Notes under the pieces: generated by a model | Seen by the model: only the letters and a program-made list of their open reading frames with translations | Databases searched by the model: none | What the model was told of the DNA's origin: nothing | Shown here: positions 8,435-16,406 of the stretch, one piece after another | How the letters are laid out: each line of letters opens with the position of its first letter | Position numbering within the stretch: position 1 is the first letter of the stretch | Program-made: the position numbers and the translations under genes | From: Anaeromicropila herbilytica | Lineage (GTDB): Bacteria > Bacillota > Clostridia > Lachnospirales > Lachnospiraceae | DNA length: 64,000 nt | Direction: 5' to 3' | Assembly: GCF_016591975.1 (NCBI RefSeq) | Contig: NZ_AP024169.1 | Span: 1,970,001 to 2,034,000, forward strand

Positions 8435-9247
8435 ATGACAAAAGCTTCGTTTATGAAAGAGTTAGAAAGTTTATTAAGTAATATTTCTACAGAGGAAAGA
8501 GAGAGTGCTTTACAATACTATGAAGATTATTTTGCGGACGCTGGAGATGAAAAGGAAGAGGATATTATTGCAGAATTAGGTTCTCCAAAAAAAGTTGCAA
8601 AAATTATACAAATGGAATATAATAGTGCAATGCATTCAGGTGATATCGATGGAATCTATACTGAGAATGGTTATAAAAGTACAAAATACGGGGAAGATAA
8701 GTACGAAGTACTAAATGCTTCAGAAAAGATAGAAGAGAATACTGATAATAGCAAGAAGGATTCATATTATAATGATTCTGATAATATGTATAATAATACG
8801 AAGGATCATTCTTATGATAATAATTATAATTCGAATTACTATTATTCGTCAAACCGAGAAGAACCTAGAAGAGAAAAATCAAATCTGTGGTTAATCATAA
8901 TATTAGCTATACTAGCAATACCAGTTGGAATTCCTGTCATCGTTACTGTATTTGCACTAGCAATTTCAGCAGTAGCAGTCGTATTTTCATTAATGATAGC
9001 TTTCTTTGCTTTAAGCATAGGTTTATTTGGTGGTGGAGTAGTAGCTGTTGTAGCAGGAATAATAACGTTATTTACATTGCCTATGAATGGAATCTTTATG
9101 GGTGGTGTTGGACTTATTTTATTAGGATTAGGTATCCTCTTTGGAATCGTAAGTATAACAATAGTCAAAACATTACTACCTGGATTCATCCGAGGTATTG
9201 TTAATTTTCTTAGTAAAATTGTTCACAGGAAAAAAATTATCACTTAA
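8435..9247 (+). CDS. DUF1700 (HAAS-domain) membrane protein
   Basis: Residues 1-65 form the helical HAAS/DUF1700 region (SFMKELESLLSNISTEERESALQYYEDYF, split here by family convention: FMKELESLL then EERESALQYYEDYF). A Tyr/Asn/Ser-rich low-complexity linker follows at about 85-145. The rest is Gly/Val/Ile-rich membrane segments, about four helices, with a basic C-terminus. Such proteins typically pair with a PadR regulator, as here, and are thought to act in envelope signalling. No enzymatic motif is visible. Confidence 0.85.
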   Translation: MTKASFMKELESLLSNISTEERESALQYYEDYFADAGDEKEEDIIAELGSPKKVAKIIQMEYNSAMHSGDIDGIYTENGYKSTKYGEDKYEVLNASEKIEENTDNSKKDSYYNDSDNMYNNTKDHSYDNNYNSNYYYSSNREEPRREKSNLWLIIILAILAIPVGIPVIVTVFALAISAVAVVFSLMIAFFALSIGLFGGGVVAVVAGIITLFTLPMNGIFMGGVGLILLGLGILFGIVSITIVKTLLPGFIRGIVNFLSKIVHRKKIIT

Positions 9248-9323
9248 TCCTATTAGAAAAGAGTGTAATTAAGATATAATGATATTGTAAAGATTAGCAT
9301 ATTAGATTAAGGAGGAATTTATT

Positions 9324-9509
9324 ATGGAACCAAAAAAAATATATCGTTCAGACAGTGATAAAATGATCTGTGGTGTATGCGGTGGATTAGGTGAATATAT
9401 TCATGTTGATCCAACAATTATTCGTTTATTATTTGTAATCTTTGGATTCACAGGAACAGCAATATTAGCTTATATTATTGCAGCAATAATAATACCTGTT
9501 AAATATTAA
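9324..9509 (+). CDS. PspC-domain small membrane protein
   Basis: This 61-residue protein is a bare PspC domain: the basic KKIYRSDSDKMICGVCGGLGEY segment is read as its two conserved parts (RSDSDKMICGVCGG, then LGEYIHVDPTIIRLLFV), followed by a hydrophobic helix ending in IPVKY. PspC domains are linked to phage-shock/envelope-stress responses. The position behind PadR and DUF1700 supports an envelope-stress operon. AAGGAGG precedes the ATG, and a bidirectional terminator follows. Confidence 0.9.
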   Translation: MEPKKIYRSDSDKMICGVCGGLGEYIHVDPTIIRLLFVIFGFTGTAILAYIIAAIIIPVKY

Positions 9510-9531
9510 TTGAACTATTAGTGAAAAATAT

Positions 9532-9574
9532 AAAAGAGGATGAATACTTTTTAAGTAAACATCCTCTTTTTTCA
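9532..9574. terminator. Bidirectional terminator between pspC-like gene and cheY-like gene
   Basis: AAAAGAGGATG (9532-9542) pairs with CATCCTCTTTT (9560-9570). A-run and T-run flanks allow termination from both convergent genes. Confidence 0.85.
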
Positions 9575-9584
9575 TATCTTAAAA

Positions 9585-9941
9585 TTATAAAACCTTATCA
9601 ATAATAATATTCAGCGTTTCAGGATTAAAAGGTTTTACGATGAATTCAGTTGCACCACACTTAACAGCATCAACAAAATAACTAGGTTGTTCTTCAGCAG
9701 CAACCATTACGACTTTAGCTTTTGGGTTAAGCTTCATGATACCTTTTAATGATTCAATGCCATCTAATGTTGGCATAATGATATCCATAGTAGTTAAATC
9801 AGGTTTTAACTCTTTATATTTTTGAATTCCTTCATATCCATTCGACGCTTCGCCAATAATTGTATGACCTGCGTCCTCTAATAGATTTTTAAGAATCTTT
9901 CGCGTTGTTTTTGAATCATCTACTAAAAGAATTGTAGCCAA
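9585..9941 (-). CDS. CheY-like single-domain response regulator with altered switch residue
   Basis: This is a 118-aa stand-alone receiver domain. The acidic pair Asp8/Asp9, phospho-acceptor Asp53 (TTMDIIMP) and Lys103 (VKPF) are all present. The conserved Ser/Thr that transmits phosphorylation (Thr87 in E. coli CheY) is Ala81 (MVAAEEQ). Translation starts at TTG (9941), with GGGGGG about 7 nt upstream. No kinase, chemotaxis or flagellar gene is nearby, so the partner is unknown. The receiver fold is certain; a chemotaxis role is not. Confidence 0.88.
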   Translation of the reverse strand: MATILLVDDSKTTRKILKNLLEDAGHTIIGEASNGYEGIQKYKELKPDLTTMDIIMPTLDGIESLKGIMKLNPKAKVVMVAAEEQPSYFVDAVKCGATEFIVKPFNPETLNIIIDKVL

Positions 9942-10387
9942 TTGTATACCCCCCTTTATAGATAAGTTTTGCTTTTAATTAGGTATCATATAATAAATTA
10001 CATAAATCATCAAAAATGTTGTTTGAATAGGAAGTAAGCACGTTCTTTTTAGAATAATATATAAAATGGAAGATTTATACATATACTATACACTATAGCT
10101 GACAAATTGAAAAGTCAAAAATAATGGAAAAAGTAAATAAATAGTAAAAAAGGCATTCTATTATGAGAAAATAGTATCAATTAACAGAATAATAAATTGC
10201 TTTTATAATGAACTAGGAAAAAACGATTACATAATTTTAAAACAAATTTTGTTAACGAAAACTTTAGTGACAATTGTTTAGTGCTATGTTAGAATGAATA
10301 AAATGGAAAAAAATATACACATGGTCAGTGAATAAACCTTTATATAATATTCAAATATGAATTAATTGGTGAGAAGGTAATGGGATT
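9942..10387. other. 446-bp intergenic region with promoter for the GH3-like gene
   Basis: This AT-rich spacer lies between divergent genes. The only clear element is GTGACA (10267-10272), a 17-nt spacer and TAGAAT (10290-10295), pointing to the GH3-like gene about 90 nt downstream. No ORF with a ribosome site and no strong hairpin were seen. Confidence 0.6.
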
Positions 10388-12274
10388 ATGATTAAGAAAA
10401 GGAAAAGTGTACTATATATAATGATTATCATTTCCTTAATATTGGTAGCATGTAATAAGAGTAAAAAACAAGAATCAGAACATATACAGAATGCAATCAG
10501 TCTAGCTGATGAAGAACAGTTGGAATCATGTATAACTGATACGGGCTCAGAGCTAGTAAAAGATGCAAGATATAGGGATTCTAGCTTGTCTGCGAAAGAA
10601 AGAGCTATTGATTTATTAAGCTATATGACATTGGATGAAAAAGTAGGCCAGATGATAATTGGAGAATCAAAGAACAATGAAGTAGAGTCGATTAGTGAAA
10701 ATCAAATAGGAGGCTTATTAGAGAAGCTATCTGCAAATAGCAATAATAGTGCAGATGATTGGCTGAAACAGAACATATTATATCAGAACGTAGCAAGTAA
10801 AACTCGTTTAGGAATACCATTATTCATTGCTACAGAAGATATTTGTGGAAATACCATTATGGGACCAACAATCTTTCCAAATTGTATTGGGCTTGGAGCA
10901 ACCGATGATAGTAAACTTATGGAACAAGTGGGCAAAGTTGTAAATAGCGAACTGACAGAAGCGGGATTTAATTGGAATATTGTTTCTGTAAGTAGTTATT
11001 TAAAAGATAGCCATCCTTCCTTATCATATGAAGGATATGGACAAGAGCTTTCTTTAGTTACTAATTTATCAAATTCCTATTTGAAGGGTTTCTATAATAA
11101 GGAAAATTCTTACTCAATACTTTCAACACTTAGTCTATGTTTCGAGGATGGAAAGGTAACAAATAGTAAAACAAATATAGGGCGGACAAGTAGCTATATA
11201 ACGATGGAGGGTTTAACGTATCCTTATAAAGAAGCAATCAAACATCATGTAAAAGCAATATATATACCCAATATAAAGATGAATGGAAAATTAATTTCGA
11301 CAAACAGAGATTTGATAATGAATTGTTTAAAAAAAACATACCAGTTCTCCGGAATTGTATTTACAGAGGCAGATATTGATACGGTTAAAAGTTTTGACAG
11401 AGAGAAGCTTTTAAAAGAAGAAATTAACTCAGGGATAGACATGTTATTGATTAAAGATTCTTATGAAAATACGAAGAATGCAATTATTAATCTCGTTGGT
11501 GATGGACTAATTCGTTCAGATAGAATTGATGAGGCAGTAACGAGAATCTTAACCGTGAAATTCAAGCAAGGATTATTTGATCATTTAAAGAAAAAGGTTT
11601 ATTATCCACATCTTATTGGTTCATCGAAGAATCGAAGTATTGCTAGAGAAGCAGTCAGAAAATCAATTGTATTGCTAAAGAATAAGGATCATATTGTAAA
11701 TAATCTCAAAAAGATAAAGAAAATTGCAGTATATGGTACAGCAGCTAAAAATATTAGTATACAATGCGGTAGACTTTCAAACAATCTTCAAAATAAACAA
11801 GAAGGGACAACCTTTTATCAAGCTTTAGAAAAACTTCATAATAAAAAAATATATTACTCTGAATATGGAGATAAAGCATTTGATGCAGATGTATGTATCA
11901 TTGTTGTTGGAGAAGAGCTAGTTAGAATAAAGAATGGATTAGAATATAATGATAAAAGAACTACTCTTAAACTAAGTGCGAATAATAAGGAATTAATTAA
12001 AAAAGTAAAGTTGGAGAATGATAAGAAACCGATCATTCTTGTTCTCTATTCTGCAAACCCAATTATAATGAATCAAGAAATTGATATGGTGGATTCCTTT
12101 ATTGCGGCATGGTTACCTGGAACTGAGGGTGAAGGAATAACCGATGTCTTATTTGGAGATTATGATTTTACAGGAACCTTATCATATCCGTGGCCTAAAA
12201 ATGAAGGGCAAACAGAGTATGCTTTTCATGTTGGATATGGTTTAAAGAAATCCAATCATAAAGAAAAACAATGA
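10388..12274 (+). CDS. Glycoside hydrolase family 3-like lipoprotein, probable degenerate active site
   Basis: The signal peptide carries a lipobox LVAC (Cys22), so the protein is membrane-anchored outside the cell. Residues from about 65 follow the GH3 barrel (ERAIDLLSYMTLDEKVGQM, TIFPNCIGLGAT) and then the alpha/beta sandwich domain (AREAVRKSIVLLKNK, AAWLPGTEGEGITDVLFGDY). There is no fibronectin-III tail. Key barrel residues are changed: KHF reads L250-C251-F252, the nucleophile Asp position is Glu327 (VFTEADI), and the RW pair before YE.Y is lost. It may be a non-catalytic binder, or an enzyme that works with altered residues. Confidence 0.85.
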   Translation: MIKKRKSVLYIMIIISLILVACNKSKKQESEHIQNAISLADEEQLESCITDTGSELVKDARYRDSSLSAKERAIDLLSYMTLDEKVGQMIIGESKNNEVESISENQIGGLLEKLSANSNNSADDWLKQNILYQNVASKTRLGIPLFIATEDICGNTIMGPTIFPNCIGLGATDDSKLMEQVGKVVNSELTEAGFNWNIVSVSSYLKDSHPSLSYEGYGQELSLVTNLSNSYLKGFYNKENSYSILSTLSLCFEDGKVTNSKTNIGRTSSYITMEGLTYPYKEAIKHHVKAIYIPNIKMNGKLISTNRDLIMNCLKKTYQFSGIVFTEADIDTVKSFDREKLLKEEINSGIDMLLIKDSYENTKNAIINLVGDGLIRSDRIDEAVTRILTVKFKQGLFDHLKKKVYYPHLIGSSKNRSIAREAVRKSIVLLKNKDHIVNNLKKIKKIAVYGTAAKNISIQCGRLSNNLQNKQEGTTFYQALEKLHNKKIYYSEYGDKAFDADVCIIVVGEELVRIKNGLEYNDKRTTLKLSANNKELIKKVKLENDKKPIILVLYSANPIIMNQEIDMVDSFIAAWLPGTEGEGITDVLFGDYDFTGTLSYPWPKNEGQTEYAFHVGYGLKKSNHKEKQ

Positions 12275-12316
12275 GTTGAAATAGGAACGACTTGATTGAA
12301 AATTTAGCGAATGATA

Positions 12317-12345
12317 TTGACAATATTGTCAATTCTGACTATAAT
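12317..12345 (+). promoter_or_regulatory. SigmaA promoter of the argS T-box leader
   Basis: Consensus TTGACA (12317-12322), a 17-nt spacer and TATAAT (12340-12345) lie about 95 nt before the T-box stem I and can only serve the argS leader. Confidence 0.85.
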
Positions 12346-12439
12346 AGTAGAAAATTATAGATATAATTATGTTAGAGGTATATACTATAAATATAATACA
12401 TTATGTTAAATTCTATGATAAGAAGAGTAACTAAAATTA

Positions 12440-12644
12440 TTTATTCAGCGAGTAGGAATGTGGTGTGAGTCCTATATTAATATTTTAGTGAAAAGGACCT
12501 TTGAGAAACTGCTTGAGTATCAATATTTGATATAAGGGTAAGTCGTATAGCTGCGTTAAAGCTTTAAGTGGGCTAGAGATAGCCAATTTGAGTGGTACCA
12601 CGGATTATATTCCGTCTCTTACATTGTAAGAGGCGGTTTTTTTG
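12440..12644 (+). ncRNA. T-box leader upstream of argS, Arg (AGA) specifier
   Basis: The T-box sequence GTGGTACCACGG lies at 12592-12603. It is followed by an 11-bp terminator stem (12612-12622 with 12626-12636) and eight Ts. Upstream, CGAGTAG (12449-12455) pairs with CTGCTTG (12509-12515) as the base of stem I. The 3' side of the specifier loop just before that strand reads TTGAGAAA, so AGA (12504-12506) followed by a purine is the likely Arg specifier codon. Uncharged tRNA-Arg would stabilise the antiterminator and allow argS transcription. Confidence 0.93.
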
Positions 12645-12754
12645 ATTCAGTAAAATATTCTTAAGTTTATTCAATTGGATATTTTACAATATTCTATAGC
12701 TAGGTTCTGAAGAATGGTTACTTAAAAATGAAAGAAGAAAAGAGGTATGATTAA

Positions 12755-14527
12755 ATGAAGAAAATTATTGAACTAATTAAAAGTGAAATAACAGAAGCTT
12801 TTATAAAGAGTGGATATGATGAGAAATATGGCATGGTTACTTTATCCAATCGCCCTGATCTATGCCAGTACCAATGTAATGGTGCTCTTGCAGCCGCAAA
12901 GGAATATAAGAAAGCACCAATTATGATTGCAAATGAAGTAGTAGAATTATTAAAAACGAATGCGATGTTTCAAGATATTACAGCCATAATGCCAGGGTTT
13001 ATTAATATCATATTGAGTAAAGAATTCTTAGCTGAGTATTTAAGTGATGAAATAAAAGCAGAGAAATTTGGCTTAGAAGCTCCTGAGAAGGTTAAGACAA
13101 TCGTAATAGATTACGGCGGACCTAATGTTGCTAAACCTTTACATGTTGGACATTTACGTTCTGCTATTATCGGTGAAAGTATTAAGAGAATCGGTAAATA
13201 TGTAGGCCATAATATGATTGGTGATGTTCATCTAGGTGACTGGGGCTTACAGATGGGACTAATTATCACAGAGTTAAAGAAAAGACAACCAGAATTAGTA
13301 TATTTTGATGAGTCATTTGAAGGTGAATATCCAGTAGAAGCACCATTTACAATATCAGAGTTAGAAGAAATCTATCCTGCGGCAAATGCATATTCGAAGG
13401 AGCATGAAGATTATAAAGAAGAAGCTAAGATGGCGACTTTCTATCTTCAAAATGGTAGAAGAGGATACGTGGCATTATGGAATCACATCTTAAATGTTTC
13501 GGTAAATGATTTAAAGAAAAACTATGAAAAATTAAATGTATCATTTGAATTATGGAAAAAAGAAAGTGATGCACAACCATATGTAGCTGATATGGTAGAA
13601 TATCTAAAAAGTAATGGCTTTGCAAAATTAAGTGAAGGCGCATTAGTAGTTGATGTTAGTGAGGAAAGTGATACAAAAGAGATACCACCATGTATTCTTC
13701 TAAAATCCGATGGTGCAACTTTGTATTCAACAACAGATCTTGCAACAATCATTGAGCGTATGAAATTATTCAAACCAGATGCAATCACTTATGTTGTAGA
13801 TAAACGACAGGAATTACACTTTAACCAAGTATTCCGTACTGCAAAGAAAACAAAAATAGTAGATGATAACGTAAAATTAACTTTCTTAGGCTTTGGAACA
13901 ATGAATGGAAAAGACGGTAAGCCATTTAAGACAAGAGATGGTGGTGTTCTTCGACTTGAGACATTGATTCAGAATGTATCCGATGCGGTATATGAGAAGA
14001 TCATGAGCAATCGTGAAATGGAAGAAGCAGAAGCGAAAGAGATTGCCAACATTGTTGGTCTTTCTGCTCTAAAATATGGAGATTTATCCAACCAAGCACC
14101 AAAAGATTACGTATTTGATATTGATCGATTTACTTCTTTTGAAGGAGACACTGGCCCATATATTTTATATACAATCGTACGTATCAAATCAATTTTAAAT
14201 AAGTATCAAGAAACAATAAGTAACGAAACAGTAAATATTGAAGGTGTTATCCCATCTTCTAGTGAAAGTGAAACTAGTCTTATGTTAGAACTTGCAAAGT
14301 TTAATGATATAATTTTAAATGCATTTGATGAAAATGCACCTCATAGAATCTGTCAATACATCTATGACGTTGCAAACGCATTCAATAAATTCTATCATGA
14401 AAACAAGATTATAGCAGAAGAAGATAAGGTGAAACAGACGTCTTGGATTAATTTAATTACTTTAGCAAAGGATATCCTTAATACTTGTATTGATATTTTG
14501 GGATTTGAAGCTCCAGAGCGTATGTAA
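12755..14527 (+). CDS. argS: Arginyl-tRNA synthetase
   Basis: ArgRS charges tRNA-Arg and is a class I synthetase. An N-terminal tRNA-contact domain (about residues 1-115) precedes the HIGH-equivalent KPLHVGHLRS near 130. The KMSK-loop region reads GKPFKTRDGG near 390, the diverged form common in ArgRS. The C-terminal DALR-type anticodon-binding domain includes HRICQYIYDVANAFNKFY. The 590 aa match the family. The T-box with an Arg specifier independently confirms the assignment. ATG 12755 follows an AAAGAGG site. Confidence 0.97.
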   Translation: MKKIIELIKSEITEAFIKSGYDEKYGMVTLSNRPDLCQYQCNGALAAAKEYKKAPIMIANEVVELLKTNAMFQDITAIMPGFINIILSKEFLAEYLSDEIKAEKFGLEAPEKVKTIVIDYGGPNVAKPLHVGHLRSAIIGESIKRIGKYVGHNMIGDVHLGDWGLQMGLIITELKKRQPELVYFDESFEGEYPVEAPFTISELEEIYPAANAYSKEHEDYKEEAKMATFYLQNGRRGYVALWNHILNVSVNDLKKNYEKLNVSFELWKKESDAQPYVADMVEYLKSNGFAKLSEGALVVDVSEESDTKEIPPCILLKSDGATLYSTTDLATIIERMKLFKPDAITYVVDKRQELHFNQVFRTAKKTKIVDDNVKLTFLGFGTMNGKDGKPFKTRDGGVLRLETLIQNVSDAVYEKIMSNREMEEAEAKEIANIVGLSALKYGDLSNQAPKDYVFDIDRFTSFEGDTGPYILYTIVRIKSILNKYQETISNETVNIEGVIPSSSESETSLMLELAKFNDIILNAFDENAPHRICQYIYDVANAFNKFYHENKIIAEEDKVKQTSWINLITLAKDILNTCIDILGFEAPERM

Positions 14528-14554
14528 TTAGTAATGACAATTAAATATTATTTC

Positions 14555-14635
14555 TATTGAATCATTGATTCAATAAATTGAATGACTGAAAGTATGCTAA
14601 ATTAATGAAATAGCCATATTTTCAGTCATTCTTGA
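14555..14635 (+). terminator. Terminator region after argS
   Basis: A perfect palindrome TATTGAATCA-T-TGATTCAATA (14555-14575) is followed by a long stem GAATGACTGAAAGTATG (14580-14596) with CATATTTTCAGTCATTC (14615-14631). The T-run is poor, so efficiency is uncertain. Confidence 0.6.
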
Positions 14636-14753
14636 AAACAGAAAATTCATGTTTCATTGAATACTTGATGAATTCAGATGTTAGATTATCAAGTATAGTA
14701 TAAGTTTTTATAGGAAGTTTATTTGCAAATAATAAAAGGAAGAAGGAATAAGT

Positions 14754-16094
14754 ATGTATCAGCAGACAGCAAAATTAGTAGTATATAAGAATTTAGGTAG
14801 AGACAGTATCTTATTTCAATTAGCAGAAATATTTAAAGAAGTTAAGAAAGAAAGTAGACAAAATAATAATCAGGATTATAAGCAAGGCATTGATGAGATT
14901 AGAAAAGAAGAATTTGTGAAACGAATCTATGAACAAATCAATCGTTTACTTGATGTAGCTACCAAGTATGGATTCGATGAGAATCTTTGGCAAAACTATT
15001 TGGCGTATCTGCTAGCAATGAATGAAAATCCTTTTAGTATCACATGTGAGAAAGTAGGAGCAAAAGAGGGTTCTGTAAATTCCTTTGCTAAAAGTGATTT
15101 TAAAATATTTAAAAACCTGTTCCATTATGATTTCTCAGAAATTGAAACTTTACTAGCTATTGATTGCTTTCGCATTATTCAAAATTATAAAGCAATTGAA
15201 AAGAATGGTAAACGTTATAATAAAAACGTCAGTGATAAAGTAAGAGACTTAAGCAATAGAATCGCGAAAGCAAAAGATGAAGAAGAAATCTTTCAAGTAG
15301 TTACGAACTTTTATAAAGAATACGGAGTTGGTAAATTTGGCTTAAATAAAGCTTTTCGACTTAAAAAAGAGAATAATGAGCCAGTTCTATATCCAATCAC
15401 GAATACAGAAGATATCTATCTGAATGATCTTGTAGGATATGAAATACAAAAACAAAAATTAGTAGAGAATACCGAAGCCTTTGTTGAAGGAAGAAAAGCG
15501 AATAATGCTTTATTATTCGGAGATAGTGGAACTGGTAAATCAACTAGTGTAAAAGCAATCCTTAATGAATACTATTCTAAGGGACTTCGAATGATTGAAA
15601 TCTATAAGCATCAATTCGAAGATTTGTCCTCCGTAATTGCTCAGATTAAAGATCGTAATTATAAATTTATTATCTATATGGATGATCTATCCTTTGAAGA
15701 ATTTGAAATAGAGTATAAGTACCTAAAAGCAGTCATAGAAGGCGGTCTAGAAACGAAACCAGACAATGTCTTAATCTATGCAACTTCCAATCGAAGACAC
15801 CTAATTAAGGAAACATGGAATGATCGAAGTGATATGGATACAGAATTACATCGTTCTGATACAATGCAAGAGAAGTTATCCCTTGTCGCAAGATTCGGAA
15901 TTACAATTAACTATTCCGCACCAAATCAAAAAGATTATTATAAAATCGTACTGGAATTAGCCCATAAACATAAGATACCAATGTCAGATGAAGAATTATG
16001 CAAAGAAGCAAACAAGTGGGAGCTAAGCCATGGAGGTATGTCTGGCAGAACAGCACAGCAATTCATTAATTATCTGGCTGGGAAAATACTATAG
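14754..16094 (+). CDS. DUF815-family ATP-binding protein
   Basis: This AAA-like P-loop protein has 446 residues. Walker A is FGDSGTGKSTSV near residue 260 and Walker B is FIIYMDDLSFEEF near 305. An Asn-Arg pair (ATSNRRHL) acts as sensor 1, and the RFGITINYS region is typical of DUF815. The N-terminal 200 residues are helical and carry no named motif. The family is widespread but its role is not established; resemblance to AAA+ loaders suggests a remodelling or scaffold function, which is inference. It is monocistronic, with the hairpin repeat just downstream. Confidence 0.88.
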   Translation: MYQQTAKLVVYKNLGRDSILFQLAEIFKEVKKESRQNNNQDYKQGIDEIRKEEFVKRIYEQINRLLDVATKYGFDENLWQNYLAYLLAMNENPFSITCEKVGAKEGSVNSFAKSDFKIFKNLFHYDFSEIETLLAIDCFRIIQNYKAIEKNGKRYNKNVSDKVRDLSNRIAKAKDEEEIFQVVTNFYKEYGVGKFGLNKAFRLKKENNEPVLYPITNTEDIYLNDLVGYEIQKQKLVENTEAFVEGRKANNALLFGDSGTGKSTSVKAILNEYYSKGLRMIEIYKHQFEDLSSVIAQIKDRNYKFIIYMDDLSFEEFEIEYKYLKAVIEGGLETKPDNVLIYATSNRRHLIKETWNDRSDMDTELHRSDTMQEKLSLVARFGITINYSAPNQKDYYKIVLELAHKHKIPMSDEELCKEANKWELSHGGMSGRTAQQFINYLAGKIL

Positions 16095-16110
16095 TTAAAT
16101 ATATCCCATA

Positions 16111-16378
16111 GATAATATCAGCCCCCAAAAGTAGTATATAATAGAATAAGACTGGGTGGGCATAGGACGCCTTTTCCTTTCTTGTGATAGTTCTTAATTC
16201 ATTTTTATTTGGTTTAGATATAGGAAGCTCGATGTTTGACGAAGAATGAGGAGTTCGAGCTTCCTATATCTGTTTTACCAAATCAAAATAAATTTAGAAA
16301 TATCCAAGAAAAGAAATGAAGTCCTATGCCCACCCAGTCTTATTCTATTATAGAACACCTCCAAAGGCTGATGTTATC
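16111..16378. repeat. Long hairpin repeat, copy A (268 nt, TGTTTGACGA apical motif)
   Basis: Nearly the whole element is one imperfect hairpin. The outer arms are 16111-16123 with 16366-16378. A perfect 31-bp arm pair follows, 16137-16167 with 16322-16352, then shorter helices around TTATTTGGTTTA/TACCAAAT. The apical 16-bp stem is 16217-16232 with 16255-16270, closing a 22-nt loop TGTTTGACGAAGAATGAGGAGT with the key motif TGTTTGACGA. It fills the gap between the convergent DUF815 and ppk genes. Copy B at 53342-53610 shares size, architecture and loop. Confidence 0.9.
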
Positions 16379-16406
16379 ATGAACAATATCTAACAATTAA
16401 AACCCA

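Noticed and set aside
8604..9204. Overlapping ORFs on both strands within the DUF1700 gene
   Set aside because: They are frame shadows produced by the Tyr/Asn-rich linker and the Gly/Val-rich membrane segments; no ribosome sites or family matches.
16111..16378. Hairpin repeats read as integron attC sites
   Set aside because: Although attC sites are imperfect hairpins, the required RYYYAAC/GTTRRRY ends are absent, there is no integrase and no cassette array.
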